A stretch of DNA of 64,000 nt from NCBI GenBank assembly GCA_013824245.1, contig PNNN01000073.1, forward strand, positions 1-64,000, given 5' to 3'. A program made the translations under genes and the position numbers. Below, piece by piece: positions 52,837 through 62,995 of this stretch. Below the pieces are notes generated by a model. It searched no databases. It saw nothing but the letters and a program-made list of their open reading frames with translations, and was not told where the DNA came from. The first letter of the stretch is position 1. Each line of letters begins with the position of its first letter. The DNA is from Chlorobiaceae bacterium (lineage in GTDB: Bacteria; Bacteroidota; Ignavibacteria; UBA10030; SZUA-254).

Positions 52837-53202
52837 CTAACCAATAACGCGCAGAATCGATCTCATGAGATTTTCTAATTCATAAGGTTTCGTTAGATAA
52901 TCGATTGCACCGCTTTTCACAGCTTCGAGAGCTACGGCAAGATCATCCACTCCTGTCAGCATTATAGTTCGAGACGTGGTTTTCCGTTTCTTCATTTCCT
53001 TAAGCACTTCAAGTCCGTTTAATCTTGGCATCCTGATATCGAGAAGAACAACATCGTACGATTTTTGTTTCATCATATCCAATGCAGTATCGCCATCGTC
53101 TGCAGTGTCAACATTAAAACCTTCGCTACTTAATTGATTCTTTACTAAAAACCGTAATTGGTCTTCATCATCAACATATAAGATAGAGTAACCCTTGACC
53201 AT
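52837..53202 (-). CDS. Single-domain response regulator (receiver only)
   Basis: A 121-residue CheY-like receiver. The acidic pocket (VDDED, residues 10-14), the phospho-acceptor Asp (LLDIRMP, Asp56), the Thr of MLTG and the Lys of LTKPYE are all present. There is no output domain. It lies 41 bases after the NfrB-like gene on the same strand, so it may regulate that exporter by protein contact. No kinase is encoded nearby. Confidence 0.9.
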   Translation of the reverse strand: MVKGYSILYVDDEDQLRFLVKNQLSSEGFNVDTADDGDTALDMMKQKSYDVVLLDIRMPRLNGLEVLKEMKKRKTTSRTIMLTGVDDLAVALEAVKSGAIDYLTKPYELENLMRSILRVIG

Positions 53203-53243
53203 CTAATCCCTCAAGATTGTTTTCAATGATTCATTTATTAATT

Positions 53244-54650
53244 TTAAGAACTATGTTCCGTTGCAGTTGGGAAGTGGTGCGCTGTTTTCTCCCACTTAAG
53301 CTCCTTCTTCCTTAAAGCTGCTTTCGTAAACTGATATAACGCTCTCCCTGTTGCGCTGAAATTTATAATATTTGAAATCGGTAATCTGAAAATGCTTAAG
53401 ATTGCTGCCCATATTCCATATACTCGTCTGACAGTAACAAAACGATGCATGATTCGCCAAATCATTAACAGACTATCAATAACAACCAGATCCCACAATA
53501 TTGTTCCTTTGATTACTATCGGTGGAAGTTGTCGATATGCTGCAAAACCCAACCTTATCGCTTCGTAGGAGATCAAATAAAGAATAACGACGTAAGCGAA
53601 GAAATTAATTATGTTCGCTATTACTGCTTTTCTATCGCGGTAAAGAACGAACCTGAATTTCGCATCACCGCGCCACCCGATTGTTTGCCACGATTGAAGG
53701 CAGATACCGGTAATCCATCTGCTTTTCTGTCTTATTGAAGCAGACATGGAGTGGGGGAAGTATCCGCGTGTTGCACAATCAATACCGAATGGTTTGTATG
53801 TGAATAAAAGATTGGCGCGTCCAAGCGCGAGACGCAATGCAAGATCGTAATCCTCGGTTAAAGAGCTTGTTCGAAATATATTTTTCGCAAACGAGGTTCC
53901 AACAAATTCGATAATCCATCGATTGAATGCGGTACCCACTCCGGCTGATGGAACAAACCCGCTAAAATGCTGGCGAACAAATAAATCCTTGGTGTGGTAT
54001 TCTGCAAATTCATCAGCATAGGTCCAGTGAATAAGATTCAAATGGCTTGTATCCAGAGGGAATACTGGCATTTGTACCATGTCGTATTCGGGAATAAGGG
54101 CGTTATCCACTTTCAATGATAACGGATGAATGACATCTTCAGAATCGTGCATGACAATGATATCGTATCGGACACCGGTTTTGTTTTCCCACTTTATCAT
54201 TCCGGCATGAATGCCGTTCAGATTATCTGCCTTGGTTGTTGGTCCGGGTTTATCAGCCACTACCGCATGAACATTTGGATATTGCTTGCTTACAAGTTCA
54301 ACTTTTAAAATTGTCCCCGGATCGTTTGGATAAACACCGACAAAGATATCGTAATTTTTATACTGGATAGTGCGGCAGGCATTTAATAACATTTTATCTA
54401 TAACATCTTGTTCGTGCCATGCCGGCACAAATATCGCGATTGTCTTCTCTTCTATCTGATAAAGTTTCTCCGGTGTCGCGTAACGGAATTTGTTGAATTT
54501 CTTTTTCATCAATAAATGATGAAACCAATAATAAAGGTCTACAAACACATCATCAAAACCGCTGATAAAAAGAAATGTGGCAACAATAAATGTCGCCATG
54601 TACAAAGAATCGTAAGAGGACCGGAATATTTGTACTAACCAATCGCCCAT
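53244..54650 (-). CDS. Membrane glycosyltransferase family 2, NfrB-like
   Basis: A 468-residue polytopic membrane glycosyltransferase. After an N-terminal helix, the GT2 domain (about 60-320) contains IAIFVPAWHEQDVIDKML, the nucleotide-sugar acidic pair in MHDSEDVIHPL, the catalytic acid in TEDYDLALRL, and the QKSRWITGI motif near 310. At least two membrane helices follow. This pattern matches NfrB of E. coli (needed for phage N4 infection and part of a secreted-glycan machine). It starts three bases after the stop of an NfrA-like gene, which supports pairing. Confidence 0.8.
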   Translation of the reverse strand: MGDWLVQIFRSSYDSLYMATFIVATFLFISGFDDVFVDLYYWFHHLLMKKKFNKFRYATPEKLYQIEEKTIAIFVPAWHEQDVIDKMLLNACRTIQYKNYDIFVGVYPNDPGTILKVELVSKQYPNVHAVVADKPGPTTKADNLNGIHAGMIKWENKTGVRYDIIVMHDSEDVIHPLSLKVDNALIPEYDMVQMPVFPLDTSHLNLIHWTYADEFAEYHTKDLFVRQHFSGFVPSAGVGTAFNRWIIEFVGTSFAKNIFRTSSLTEDYDLALRLALGRANLLFTYKPFGIDCATRGYFPHSMSASIRQKSRWITGICLQSWQTIGWRGDAKFRFVLYRDRKAVIANIINFFAYVVILYLISYEAIRLGFAAYRQLPPIVIKGTILWDLVVIDSLLMIWRIMHRFVTVRRVYGIWAAILSIFRLPISNIINFSATGRALYQFTKAALRKKELKWEKTAHHFPTATEHSS

Positions 54651-54653
54651 AGA

Positions 54654-55895
54654 TTAAAAGATATGATCATAAATAATGAAGAAACGGAAGCCGCCGAAAT
54701 ATTTCTCACCATCAACGATCTGATCGAGAGTTGCATCATAATGATTCGGAAGCTTATCGATATACAACCCGCGATAATATTCAGCCATAATGTATAAATC
54801 CCAATTATAAATCGGGAGAATGCGCAAACCGATAGCGGCATCTATTTGGTTATTATAATATTCACGTTCCGTATCTTTAATATACATTGATCTAACATAT
54901 AAATCTGCGGCACTGCATGTCCATTCGAAAACACGAACACCCGCCCTACCCTGAAGATATCCTATAGCATTTTTATACCGAGAATAATAACCGACAGACG
55001 AATAAACATCTAAGAGCGGTTCTAAAGTCATTTTCACATTGTCGTGAAATTCAAAGTTTGGATAAATTCCGTTTCCATAAATAACGAGTGCGCGGAAATC
55101 TTCGCGCCATCGGTCAACCCCGCTATCTTGCTGCACTAAATCGTAAGCAATCCCTAATTGACTTCTTAGTTCTAATCCGGTTAATGGTTTAATACCTAAA
55201 CCCACTCCACCAATCACAGCGTTATCGGAAAATATCAATGGTACTTCACCAAATTTTGATTTACTGTCGGTTGAGAAAGTTAAGAATCCATACGAAAAAA
55301 ACATTTTCTCGTGATCAAAATAATATCCCCGTTCTGCATCAAGATTGTAAAATATTGTGTTCCAACGAGTATCGGAATATGGGGCGACATAAATACGCGA
55401 ATACCAGTCCGACGGTTTGGGTGATACTTCATCTACGGGAGGTGAAATGGTTGCAAGTTGTGCTTCGGCGCTCTTCTTGATATTTTCATCCCGACTGTTA
55501 CACAATTCGCGTAGGACTGTTACTGCATCATCCTCCCTGTCAAGCGAAACTAAAATAAAAGCCATCTGCAATTTAATTGTATCGGATGGTTGTATGGCTT
55601 CGGCTTGTTCGAACTCTTTCAGCGCTTGTTCCAATTTATTGTTTTCGCTGTAAAGATAACCAAGCTGTCGGTGCAAAGCTAAATCATTCGGAGAAATCTT
55701 CAATGCTTGCTCGAACAACTGCTCTGCTCTATTCGGGTTGGTCTGCATTATAGCGTAAGCTTCATTCAGCAGAATGGCTAATGAATCGGCAGAAACTTGA
55801 GCCGTAACCGGATAATGACATATGCTTATAGTTAAAAATAATAGTGTATTAATCAGAAATAAACATTTCAATGATTTCTTATGTTGTTTAATCAT
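54654..55895 (-). CDS. NfrA-like TPR / outer-membrane protein
   Basis: A 413-residue exported protein. After a signal peptide (about 1-32) come TPR repeats (about 36-140; ALHRQLGYLYSENNKLEQALKEF, then FILVSLDREDDAVTVLREL). A C-terminal beta-rich domain (about 165-413) has alternating aromatic/polar strands and ends GGFRFFIIYDHIF, as expected for an outer-membrane barrel with a terminal aromatic. It resembles the C-terminal domain of NfrA. With the adjacent NfrB-like glycosyltransferase it probably forms a glycan synthesis and export pair. The match is to pattern and context, not to a verified alignment. Confidence 0.7.
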   Translation of the reverse strand: MIKQHKKSLKCLFLINTLLFLTISICHYPVTAQVSADSLAILLNEAYAIMQTNPNRAEQLFEQALKISPNDLALHRQLGYLYSENNKLEQALKEFEQAEAIQPSDTIKLQMAFILVSLDREDDAVTVLRELCNSRDENIKKSAEAQLATISPPVDEVSPKPSDWYSRIYVAPYSDTRWNTIFYNLDAERGYYFDHEKMFFSYGFLTFSTDSKSKFGEVPLIFSDNAVIGGVGLGIKPLTGLELRSQLGIAYDLVQQDSGVDRWREDFRALVIYGNGIYPNFEFHDNVKMTLEPLLDVYSSVGYYSRYKNAIGYLQGRAGVRVFEWTCSAADLYVRSMYIKDTEREYYNNQIDAAIGLRILPIYNWDLYIMAEYYRGLYIDKLPNHYDATLDQIVDGEKYFGGFRFFIIYDHIF

Positions 55896-56183
55896 GTACT
55901 CTCTTTTTACAGAAAAAAAACCTAACCTGTGGTGGAATTAGTTAACAAATTGAATAAAAATACAAAAATTCTACTCTCTAAACAAGTAATGAATTTTATC
56001 AAATTTAATGAATTGAAACAAAAATACCATTTTCCTTTGAGACACTGAGTGATACAAATCATTTAAACGATTGTGAAGAATTAATCATTATATTGAACTA
56101 TTTGCATCTCTACTTGAAAATTCATAAAATGCCATTTAATATTTATCATTGTTTGATAAAAACATTTAAAGAAAGATACCATT

Positions 56184-57419
56184 ATGAACGAAACAGTCCT
56201 CGATAAATTTCTTCGATATGTAAAAATCGATACACAATCCAGTGAAGAATCTGAAACTTATCCAAGCACTTCCAAACAACTTAATCTACTTAATCTTCTT
56301 TTTGAAGAATTAAAATCTTTAGGATTGAAAGATGCCCGCATCGATAAATACGGATACGTGATGGGAACTGTGCCATCGAACGTACCGCACAAAGTTCCTG
56401 CAGTCGGATTTATTGCTCACGTTGATACATCCCCCTCTGCAAGCGGCGAAAATGTTAAACCACAGGTAATCAAGTATCAAGGCGGAGATGTTGTATTGCC
56501 CGGAGATAAATCAATCGTAATCACGGAAGCTGAAAATCCGGAATTGAAACATTGCATCGGTAAAACAATAATCACATCCGATGGAACCACCTTGTTGGGC
56601 GCCGATAACAAAGCCGGCATAGCTATTATAATGACAGCAGCACAGTACCTTCTTAGCAATCCGAAAATTCAGCACGGCGATATTAAAATCGGCTTCACGC
56701 CTGATGAAGAAATAGGAGCTGGGACAAAATATTTCGATCTGAAATCTTTCGGTGCTGATTTCGCTTATACAGTTGATGGCGACACAGCCGGAGAATTAAA
56801 CAAGGAAACATTCAGCGCAAATTCTGCAACTATAACCGTACATGGAAGAAACATTCATCCCGGCTTTGCAAAAAATATAATGGTGAATTCGATCCGTGCT
56901 ATGGCAGACATCATTGTACGAACACCGAAAGACATGGCGCCCGAAACAACAGAAGGTTACGAACCATACATTCATCCGCACGTTTTAAAAGGTGAAGAAG
57001 AAAAAACTACACTGAACTTTCTATTCAGAGATTTTAAAACCGATGGACTTGATAAGCAGAAAAAGATATTAGAAAAGATAATTGAAGAAGTGAAACCGTT
57101 GCATCCCAAAACAAGGATTGAATTAGAGATAAAAGAATCGTACCGCAACATGCGAGAGGGTTTGGAGAAAGATCCGCGTGTTACCGAATATTTGTGGGAA
57201 GCTACAAAACGGTCCGGACTTGAGCCAAAATGGATTCCTATTCGCGGCGGAACAGACGGCTCACGACTCACAGCGATGGGACTTCCCTGCCCAAACATTT
57301 TCACAGGCGGTAACAACTTCCACGGTAAAACCGAGTGGGCTTCACTCGATGGTATGGAAAAATCTGTCGAGACAGTTGTAAATCTTACGCAAGTGTGGAT
57401 GGAGAAAAGCAAAAAGTGA
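56184..57419 (+). CDS. pepT: Peptidase T (tripeptide aminopeptidase)
   Basis: A cytosolic M20B zinc metallopeptidase that takes the N-terminal residue off tripeptides. AHVDTSPSASGENVKP (near 76) carries the first zinc His and Asp, LLGADNKAGIA (near 137) the bridging Asp, and TPDEEIGAGTKYF (near 171) the catalytic Glu pair. Its 411 residues are typical. An OPT oligopeptide transporter gene follows 160 bases downstream, so this is likely a peptide uptake and use unit. Confidence 0.95.
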   Translation: MNETVLDKFLRYVKIDTQSSEESETYPSTSKQLNLLNLLFEELKSLGLKDARIDKYGYVMGTVPSNVPHKVPAVGFIAHVDTSPSASGENVKPQVIKYQGGDVVLPGDKSIVITEAENPELKHCIGKTIITSDGTTLLGADNKAGIAIIMTAAQYLLSNPKIQHGDIKIGFTPDEEIGAGTKYFDLKSFGADFAYTVDGDTAGELNKETFSANSATITVHGRNIHPGFAKNIMVNSIRAMADIIVRTPKDMAPETTEGYEPYIHPHVLKGEEEKTTLNFLFRDFKTDGLDKQKKILEKIIEEVKPLHPKTRIELEIKESYRNMREGLEKDPRVTEYLWEATKRSGLEPKWIPIRGGTDGSRLTAMGLPCPNIFTGGNNFHGKTEWASLDGMEKSVETVVNLTQVWMEKSKK

Positions 57420-57578
57420 AACTTAAAAAATCAACTTCAAAGTTGATATAAAAAAATATAAACCCCAAATTAAACGCAAAAGAATTTGATTTGCTAAATA
57501 TTTTTTTTAACTTCATCTACATAATTATTATCGGGCAAACAGTGCCGATATTCCCAATATTCACAACAGGAGATTTTC

Positions 57579-59597
57579 ATGGAACATCAAACCAATACAA
57601 CAAGCGGTCTTCCTGATAATGCTTATAAAGAACTGAAAGAGGGCGAAGCTTATTACCCTCTTATGGATCCGGCAAAACCTTATCCCGAAGTTACGGGTTG
57701 GTCTGTTGGGTGGGGACTTGTTATGGCAGTCCTATTCTCAGCCGCCGCGGCTTATTCCGGTTTAAAGATCGGACAAGTTTTTGAAGCCGCAATTCCAATC
57801 GCGATTTTAGCCGTTGGATTATCGGCTGCATTTAAAAAACCAAATGCGCTTGGACAAAACGTCATTATTCAATCGATTGGCGCCAGTTCCGGTGTTATTG
57901 TTGCAGGAGCTATTTTTACTATTCCGGCTTTGTACATTTTGAATTTAGAAGCAAGTTTTTGGCAAATGTTCATGGCTTCAACGCTGGGTGGTTTCCTCGG
58001 TATCTTGTTTCTGATTCCCTTCAGGAAATATTTTGTGAAAGATATGCACGGTAAATTCCCGTTCCCCGAAGCAACTGCAACAACCGAAATATTAGTGGCA
58101 GGTGAAAAGGGTGGAAAACAAGCCGGTGTTCTTGTTGTTGCAGGTTTACTTGGCGGCTTCTTCGATTTTGCTTTCAGCGCTTTCGGTTGGTGGTCGGAAG
58201 TTGTTACATCACGGATGTTCCATTATGGAGAAGTCGTTGCCGATAAATTAAAAGTTGTTGCGAAACTAAACGTCTCGGCAATGGTTTTCGGATTGGGATA
58301 TATCGTAGGATTAAAATATTCGGCAATCATTGCCGCAGGGTCGTTTCTTTCGTGGTTCGTTCTTATTCCGCTCTTTTATGAAATCGGTCAGCATCTTACA
58401 ATACCGCTTGGCGCAACCGCGACCAAATTAATTGCCGATATGAGCGCGGAAGAAATTTTCAGAACTTACGTGCGGCAAATAGGTATCGGTGGAATTGCCA
58501 TGGCAGGAATTGTCGGGATTCTCCGCTCTTCAAAAATTATCGGTGGTGCATTCAACCTTGCATACAAAGAAATCTTCCATCATAAAACGGGCGACCTTGA
58601 AGCAACGGTTCGCTGGCAAACCGATCTCAGAATGAATTTCATTGTCCTGATGATTCTATTAACCGCTTTGATGCTCTTCGTCTTCTTCTATGCAGGTGTT
58701 GTTTTTAACTTCACACATGCATTAGTTGGATTATTGATTGTAATAATAATTTCATTCTTATTCACAACAGTCGCTGCGAATGCAATCGCTATTGTTGGAA
58801 CGAATCCTGTATCCGGCATGACATTGATGACACTTATACTTTCATCCTTCGTTCTTGTTAGGATTGGATTATCAGGAACATCCGGCATGATTTCAGCATT
58901 GATTATTGGAGGTGTTGTTTGCACCGCACTTTCAGTCGCCGGTGGTTTCATCACGGATTTGAAAATAGGTTACTGGCTCGGCTCTACACCAAAGAAACAA
59001 GAGACCTGGAAATTTTTAGGCGTGCTTGTTTCTGCGGCAACTGTTGGTGGTGTTATAATGATATTGAACAAAACATACGGCTTCACAGGTCCAAATGCAA
59101 TGGTTGCCCCGCAGGCAAACGCAATGGCTGCTGTAATACAGCCATTGATGTCGGCAACACCCGCTCCTTGGATTTTGTATTTGGTTGGTGCAATTATCGC
59201 TTTAATTTTGGTGATGGTAAAAATACCGCCTCTCGCTTTCGCTTTAGGAATGTATATACCGCAAGAGTTAAACGTTCCGCTTGTGTTTGGCGGACTTGTC
59301 GCCTGGTGGGTTACATCTCGTTCAAAGAATGAAAAACTTAACAACGCCCGTTTTTCACGCGGTACACTCATCGCTTCCGGGTTCATTGCAGGTGGCGCGC
59401 TGTTCGGTGTGTTCAATGCGTTTTTAAGATTCTCTGATCAGATGTTAGTCGAACGATTCCAGATCGATCTCGGTATCTCACAGTGGTATCTTGCTCATTG
59501 GGCAGAGAGCGCGAATGGTGAAGTACTTGGGTTAGTTATGTTCGTTCTTCTCTTCATATACATGGTATGGGATTCAATGCGCGCGAAGGAAGAATAA
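57579..59597 (+). CDS. Oligopeptide transporter (OPT family)
   Basis: A 672-residue integral membrane protein with roughly 14-16 hydrophobic helices. The N-terminal motif YPEVTGWSVGWGLVMAVLFSAAAAYSG, the KFPFPEATATTEIL segment near 160, and the GTNPVSGMTLMTLILSS segment near 408 are characteristic of OPT/EspB-like transporters. It probably imports oligopeptides (or peptide-metal chelates) with protons. Its neighbour pepT would then degrade them. Confidence 0.92.
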   Translation: MEHQTNTTSGLPDNAYKELKEGEAYYPLMDPAKPYPEVTGWSVGWGLVMAVLFSAAAAYSGLKIGQVFEAAIPIAILAVGLSAAFKKPNALGQNVIIQSIGASSGVIVAGAIFTIPALYILNLEASFWQMFMASTLGGFLGILFLIPFRKYFVKDMHGKFPFPEATATTEILVAGEKGGKQAGVLVVAGLLGGFFDFAFSAFGWWSEVVTSRMFHYGEVVADKLKVVAKLNVSAMVFGLGYIVGLKYSAIIAAGSFLSWFVLIPLFYEIGQHLTIPLGATATKLIADMSAEEIFRTYVRQIGIGGIAMAGIVGILRSSKIIGGAFNLAYKEIFHHKTGDLEATVRWQTDLRMNFIVLMILLTALMLFVFFYAGVVFNFTHALVGLLIVIIISFLFTTVAANAIAIVGTNPVSGMTLMTLILSSFVLVRIGLSGTSGMISALIIGGVVCTALSVAGGFITDLKIGYWLGSTPKKQETWKFLGVLVSAATVGGVIMILNKTYGFTGPNAMVAPQANAMAAVIQPLMSATPAPWILYLVGAIIALILVMVKIPPLAFALGMYIPQELNVPLVFGGLVAWWVTSRSKNEKLNNARFSRGTLIASGFIAGGALFGVFNAFLRFSDQMLVERFQIDLGISQWYLAHWAESANGEVLGLVMFVLLFIYMVWDSMRAKEE

Positions 59598-59606
59598 AGT
59601 TGTAAG

Positions 59607-59640
59607 AGGTGTCGCCCACTTATTAAGTGGACGACACCCT
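59607..59640. repeat. Hairpin after the OPT transporter gene
   Basis: GGTGTCGCCCACTTA (59608-59622) pairs with TAAGTGGACGACACC (59624-59638) with one mismatch. No T tract follows, so it is either a weak terminator or another REP-like intergenic element. Confidence 0.6.
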
Positions 59641-59708
59641 GCTTAAAAAATATCCGTCTCCCAGGGCTCTCAATAAATTCTAAAACAATTTAGGAGCGAT
59701 GGACAAGT

Positions 59709-62252
59709 ATGCGATTTTTAAGATTTATCTCATTGTTACTTCTTGCCACATTAGGAAAAGCACAAATCAGTCAATTTCCTTATCTTCAAAATTTTGATTC
59801 TGTTACGCCACCTGCACTACCGGTTCAATGGACTACAACAACAAACAAAACAGTTGCGGGAGACTTTACAACTACAAAATCATCTCCCTATTCAGATTCA
59901 AATGCTGTGATCAGTACAAACGCTACTATCAGCCAATCGTTGATTTCACCCCTGCTGGATTTTTCTGATAAACAGACAGACAGTTTAAAATTTTATGAAA
60001 GAAGATCGAGCACTCATAATTCCGGATTGTTGATTGAAGCATCTACAAACGGTGGTGCAACATTCGACATAGCAATAAGCGACACTTTGAAAAATCCCGG
60101 CACAACATCATACGTACTCAGAAAATTTAAACTTCCTTCATCACTGAATAATCAAAGTAATGTAAAATTACGCTGGTGTGTCATCGGCAACGGAACCGGA
60201 ACATCAGGTACAATTCGATTTGATGATGTTAGCATATCAGCATTATACAATACCGATGTTTCTGTTGATCGCATCAGTTTTTTTCCGGTATTTCCAATTA
60301 TTGGTGATTCGGTGATTATTCAAGCTACGTTAAAAAATTCCGGGTTACAATCGATACAAAATGTTTCTGTCGATTTCTATGAAGACAAAAACCACGACTC
60401 GCTCCCTCAGCCGGATGAAATATTTTCATCAACAACGAACCAAAATTTACTTCAACCCAACGATACAACGATTGTTCAAGCCGTACTTTCTCATGCCTCG
60501 TTTGGGAAGGAATGGATTTTCATAAATTCAATTCTCACCGGTGATCAGAATCCAGCCAACAATATTAAGAAGAAAATATTATCAGTCGGAATCCCACCTT
60601 ACTCGGTTGTAGTGAATGAAATAATGTTCGCTCCGAATAGTCCTGAGCCGGAATGGATAGAGCTTTACAATAATTATCAGGATACTGTTAATCTTAATGA
60701 ATGGAAAATCAGTAATCGCTATTCATCAACAAAACATTTCATCACAAATCAGAATATTCACATCCCTCCCGGCGATTATTGTCTTCTCACTAAGGATATA
60801 AATTTATTCACTGCAATTCATTCTGATATTACGTCGCAGATAATTCAAATTAGTTCGCTTCCCACATATTTTTTAAATAACACCGGTGATGCTGTTGTCC
60901 TATTTGATTATCGAGGAGCAATTTTAGATAGCGTTTATTATCTCCCCGTTTGGGGTGGATCTGATGGAAAATCTTTGGAAAGGATTGAATCAAAATCTGA
61001 ATCGAACGACTATACAAACTGGGGAACATCAAAAGATTCACTCGGTAGTACACCGGGTATTCAAAATTTTCTAACTCCTTTAGAATACGATCTTTGTATA
61101 ACAGGTGCATATACTGTCGACTCCACAACAATCAGAGTTATTGTTCGAAACGCGGGACATCAAGCGGTTCAGAATTTTACCGTCTCACTTTACTTCGATT
61201 CAAATATCGATTATATTGCCAATTCATCAGAACTAATATCAACACATCAGATAACTTCACCATTAACTTTTAAAGATTCTTTACCAATCAATTTTATATG
61301 GAACAATCCACCATCCGGGAAGAAGCTTCTTATTTCGGTCATTGAATACAATTCCGATATGAGATTGAGCGATAATACAATTATTTTCGAAATAAAAAAC
61401 CGATTCGCAAAAAACGCGATCGTTATTAACGAAATCATGTACCAACCGAAAACCGGTGAGGCAGAATATGTCGAGTTGTTTAATCCGGGAAAAGATAGTA
61501 TCGATATCCGTGATTGGAGCATAACTGATTTCAGAGACACCAGTATATCCAAAAAGTATGTCATTAGTGATTCGTCATTTGTCGTTGGAAGCGAAGAATA
61601 TTTGCTGATAGCTTTTGATTCATCGATCTACAATCGATTCTCTTACTTACTCGATACAAATTATAAAATGATGACCAAAAATGGATCTCTAAGTTTGAAT
61701 AATGACGGAGATGATATTATACTTTCAGATTTAACAGGCGAGATTATAGACAGCGTTCATTATTTCCCCTCGTGGCATAATCCCGATATCGAAGATGTTG
61801 AAGGTAGATCATTAGAAAGAATCAATCCAAATCTTTTAAGCAACGACCGAAGGAATTGGAGCACAAGCGCAAATTCGCTGGGCGGTTCACCGGGGCAACA
61901 AAATAGTTTGTTCGCGTCTATCGTTCCATCCGACGCTTCAATCTCATTCGCTCCAAATCCTTTTTCTCCAGACGGCGATGGATACGAAGATGCAACAATA
62001 ATCAATTATGAGTTACCATCAACTACAGCAACGATTCGAATTCGAATTTACGATTCCTCCGGCAGACTGGTTCGAACCCTCGCTGAGAATGAACCAAGCG
62101 GTGCGCTTGGAAGCATAATTTGGGATGGTTATAACGATAACCGAAATCGGGTTCGTATCGGAATTTATATCGTGCTTCTTGAAGCGCTCGATAGTTTCGG
62201 TGGTGCCGTGAAAAGCGTTAAATCGGTAGTAGTCGTAGCAACCAAATTGTAA
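59709..62252 (+). CDS. Secreted lamin-tail-domain protein with FlgD-like C-terminal domain
   Basis: An 847-residue exported protein. After a signal peptide (MRFLRFISLLLLATLGKA) come a beta-rich region and CARDB-like domains (about 190-290 and 460-560), and two lamin-tail (LTD) domains: VVNEIMFAPNSPEPEWIELYN (about 300-450) and VINEIMYQPKTGEAEYVELFN (about 575-730). The C-terminus (about 745-847) has FAPNPFSPDGDGYEDATI and IYDSSGRLVRTL, a FlgD-Ig-like module used as a type IX cargo end in this lineage. LTD domains in bacteria occur on secreted nucleases and adhesins; no nuclease motif is visible here. Confidence 0.8.
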   Translation: MRFLRFISLLLLATLGKAQISQFPYLQNFDSVTPPALPVQWTTTTNKTVAGDFTTTKSSPYSDSNAVISTNATISQSLISPLLDFSDKQTDSLKFYERRSSTHNSGLLIEASTNGGATFDIAISDTLKNPGTTSYVLRKFKLPSSLNNQSNVKLRWCVIGNGTGTSGTIRFDDVSISALYNTDVSVDRISFFPVFPIIGDSVIIQATLKNSGLQSIQNVSVDFYEDKNHDSLPQPDEIFSSTTNQNLLQPNDTTIVQAVLSHASFGKEWIFINSILTGDQNPANNIKKKILSVGIPPYSVVVNEIMFAPNSPEPEWIELYNNYQDTVNLNEWKISNRYSSTKHFITNQNIHIPPGDYCLLTKDINLFTAIHSDITSQIIQISSLPTYFLNNTGDAVVLFDYRGAILDSVYYLPVWGGSDGKSLERIESKSESNDYTNWGTSKDSLGSTPGIQNFLTPLEYDLCITGAYTVDSTTIRVIVRNAGHQAVQNFTVSLYFDSNIDYIANSSELISTHQITSPLTFKDSLPINFIWNNPPSGKKLLISVIEYNSDMRLSDNTIIFEIKNRFAKNAIVINEIMYQPKTGEAEYVELFNPGKDSIDIRDWSITDFRDTSISKKYVISDSSFVVGSEEYLLIAFDSSIYNRFSYLLDTNYKMMTKNGSLSLNNDGDDIILSDLTGEIIDSVHYFPSWHNPDIEDVEGRSLERINPNLLSNDRRNWSTSANSLGGSPGQQNSLFASIVPSDASISFAPNPFSPDGDGYEDATIINYELPSTTATIRIRIYDSSGRLVRTLAENEPSGALGSIIWDGYNDNRNRVRIGIYIVLLEALDSFGGAVKSVKSVVVVATKL

Positions 62253-62349
62253 TTTCAAACAAAAATTGGTTTGTCTGATTTCGTTTGATTGTTAAGTTCA
62301 TTCTTCTTAAATTGGCACGAGGAACATTATTTATTATAAAGGATAGAAT

Positions 62350-62877
62350 ATGAAAAAACCACTCGTTGGAATTGTAATGGGAAGCAAATCAGATTTGCCG
62401 ATAATGGCTGAAGCGGCGGAAATGTTGGAAACTTTTGGAATCCCGTTCGAGATTACTATTGCCTCGGCACACCGGACTCCAGAGCGCGCCGCTCAGTACG
62501 CGACGACAGCGCAAAAGCGCGGTCTCAAAGTAATCATTGCAGGTGCAGGCGGCGCGGCGCATTTGCCCGGCGTAATTGCATCGATGACCACACTACCTAT
62601 CATCGGAGTACCGATTAAATCGAGTAACTCCATCGATGGATGGGACTCGATATTATCGATCTTGCAAATGCCATCAGGAATTCCTGTCGCAACGGTGGCG
62701 CTGAACGGCGCACAAAACGCCGCCATCTTAGCCGCACAGATAATTGCACATTGCGATTCTAAAGTTGCTAGCAAACTTAAAGAGTTCAAAATATCTTTAA
62801 AGAAAAAGGTTGAGCAGAATATACACGAACTTGAGAAAGTGGATTATAAGGAGTACTTAAAGAAATCAAGTAAGTAA
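62350..62877 (+). CDS. purE: N5-carboxyaminoimidazole ribonucleotide mutase
   Basis: A cytosolic purine synthesis enzyme. VGIVMGSKSDLPIMAEAAEML at the start carries the phosphate-binding GSxSD motif; SAHRTPERAAQYA has the conserved His, and AGAGGAAHLPGVIAS the conserved His of class I PurE. At 175 residues it fits, with a Lys-rich C-terminal helix. AAAGGATAGAAT precedes the ATG. purK is not next to it. A run of simple repeats follows directly after the stop. Confidence 0.95.
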   Translation: MKKPLVGIVMGSKSDLPIMAEAAEMLETFGIPFEITIASAHRTPERAAQYATTAQKRGLKVIIAGAGGAAHLPGVIASMTTLPIIGVPIKSSNSIDGWDSILSILQMPSGIPVATVALNGAQNAAILAAQIIAHCDSKVASKLKEFKISLKKKVEQNIHELEKVDYKEYLKKSSK

Positions 62878-62955
62878 ATGAGTAGATGAGTAGATGAGTA
62901 AATGAGTAATGGATAGATGGAGTAATGGAGTTGTGGATTGTTGGATCGATAGAAT
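62876..62955. repeat. Degenerate simple repeat (GAGTAGAT-type)
   Basis: After purE come four copies of an 8-base unit resembling ATGAGTAG/A with drift into TGGATAG and TGGAGT. It is microsatellite-like, AT-rich and without gene signals. Confidence 0.8.
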
Positions 62956-62995
62956 GATGGAGTTTTGGAATTAGAACCATTTTTAAAGGATAATT

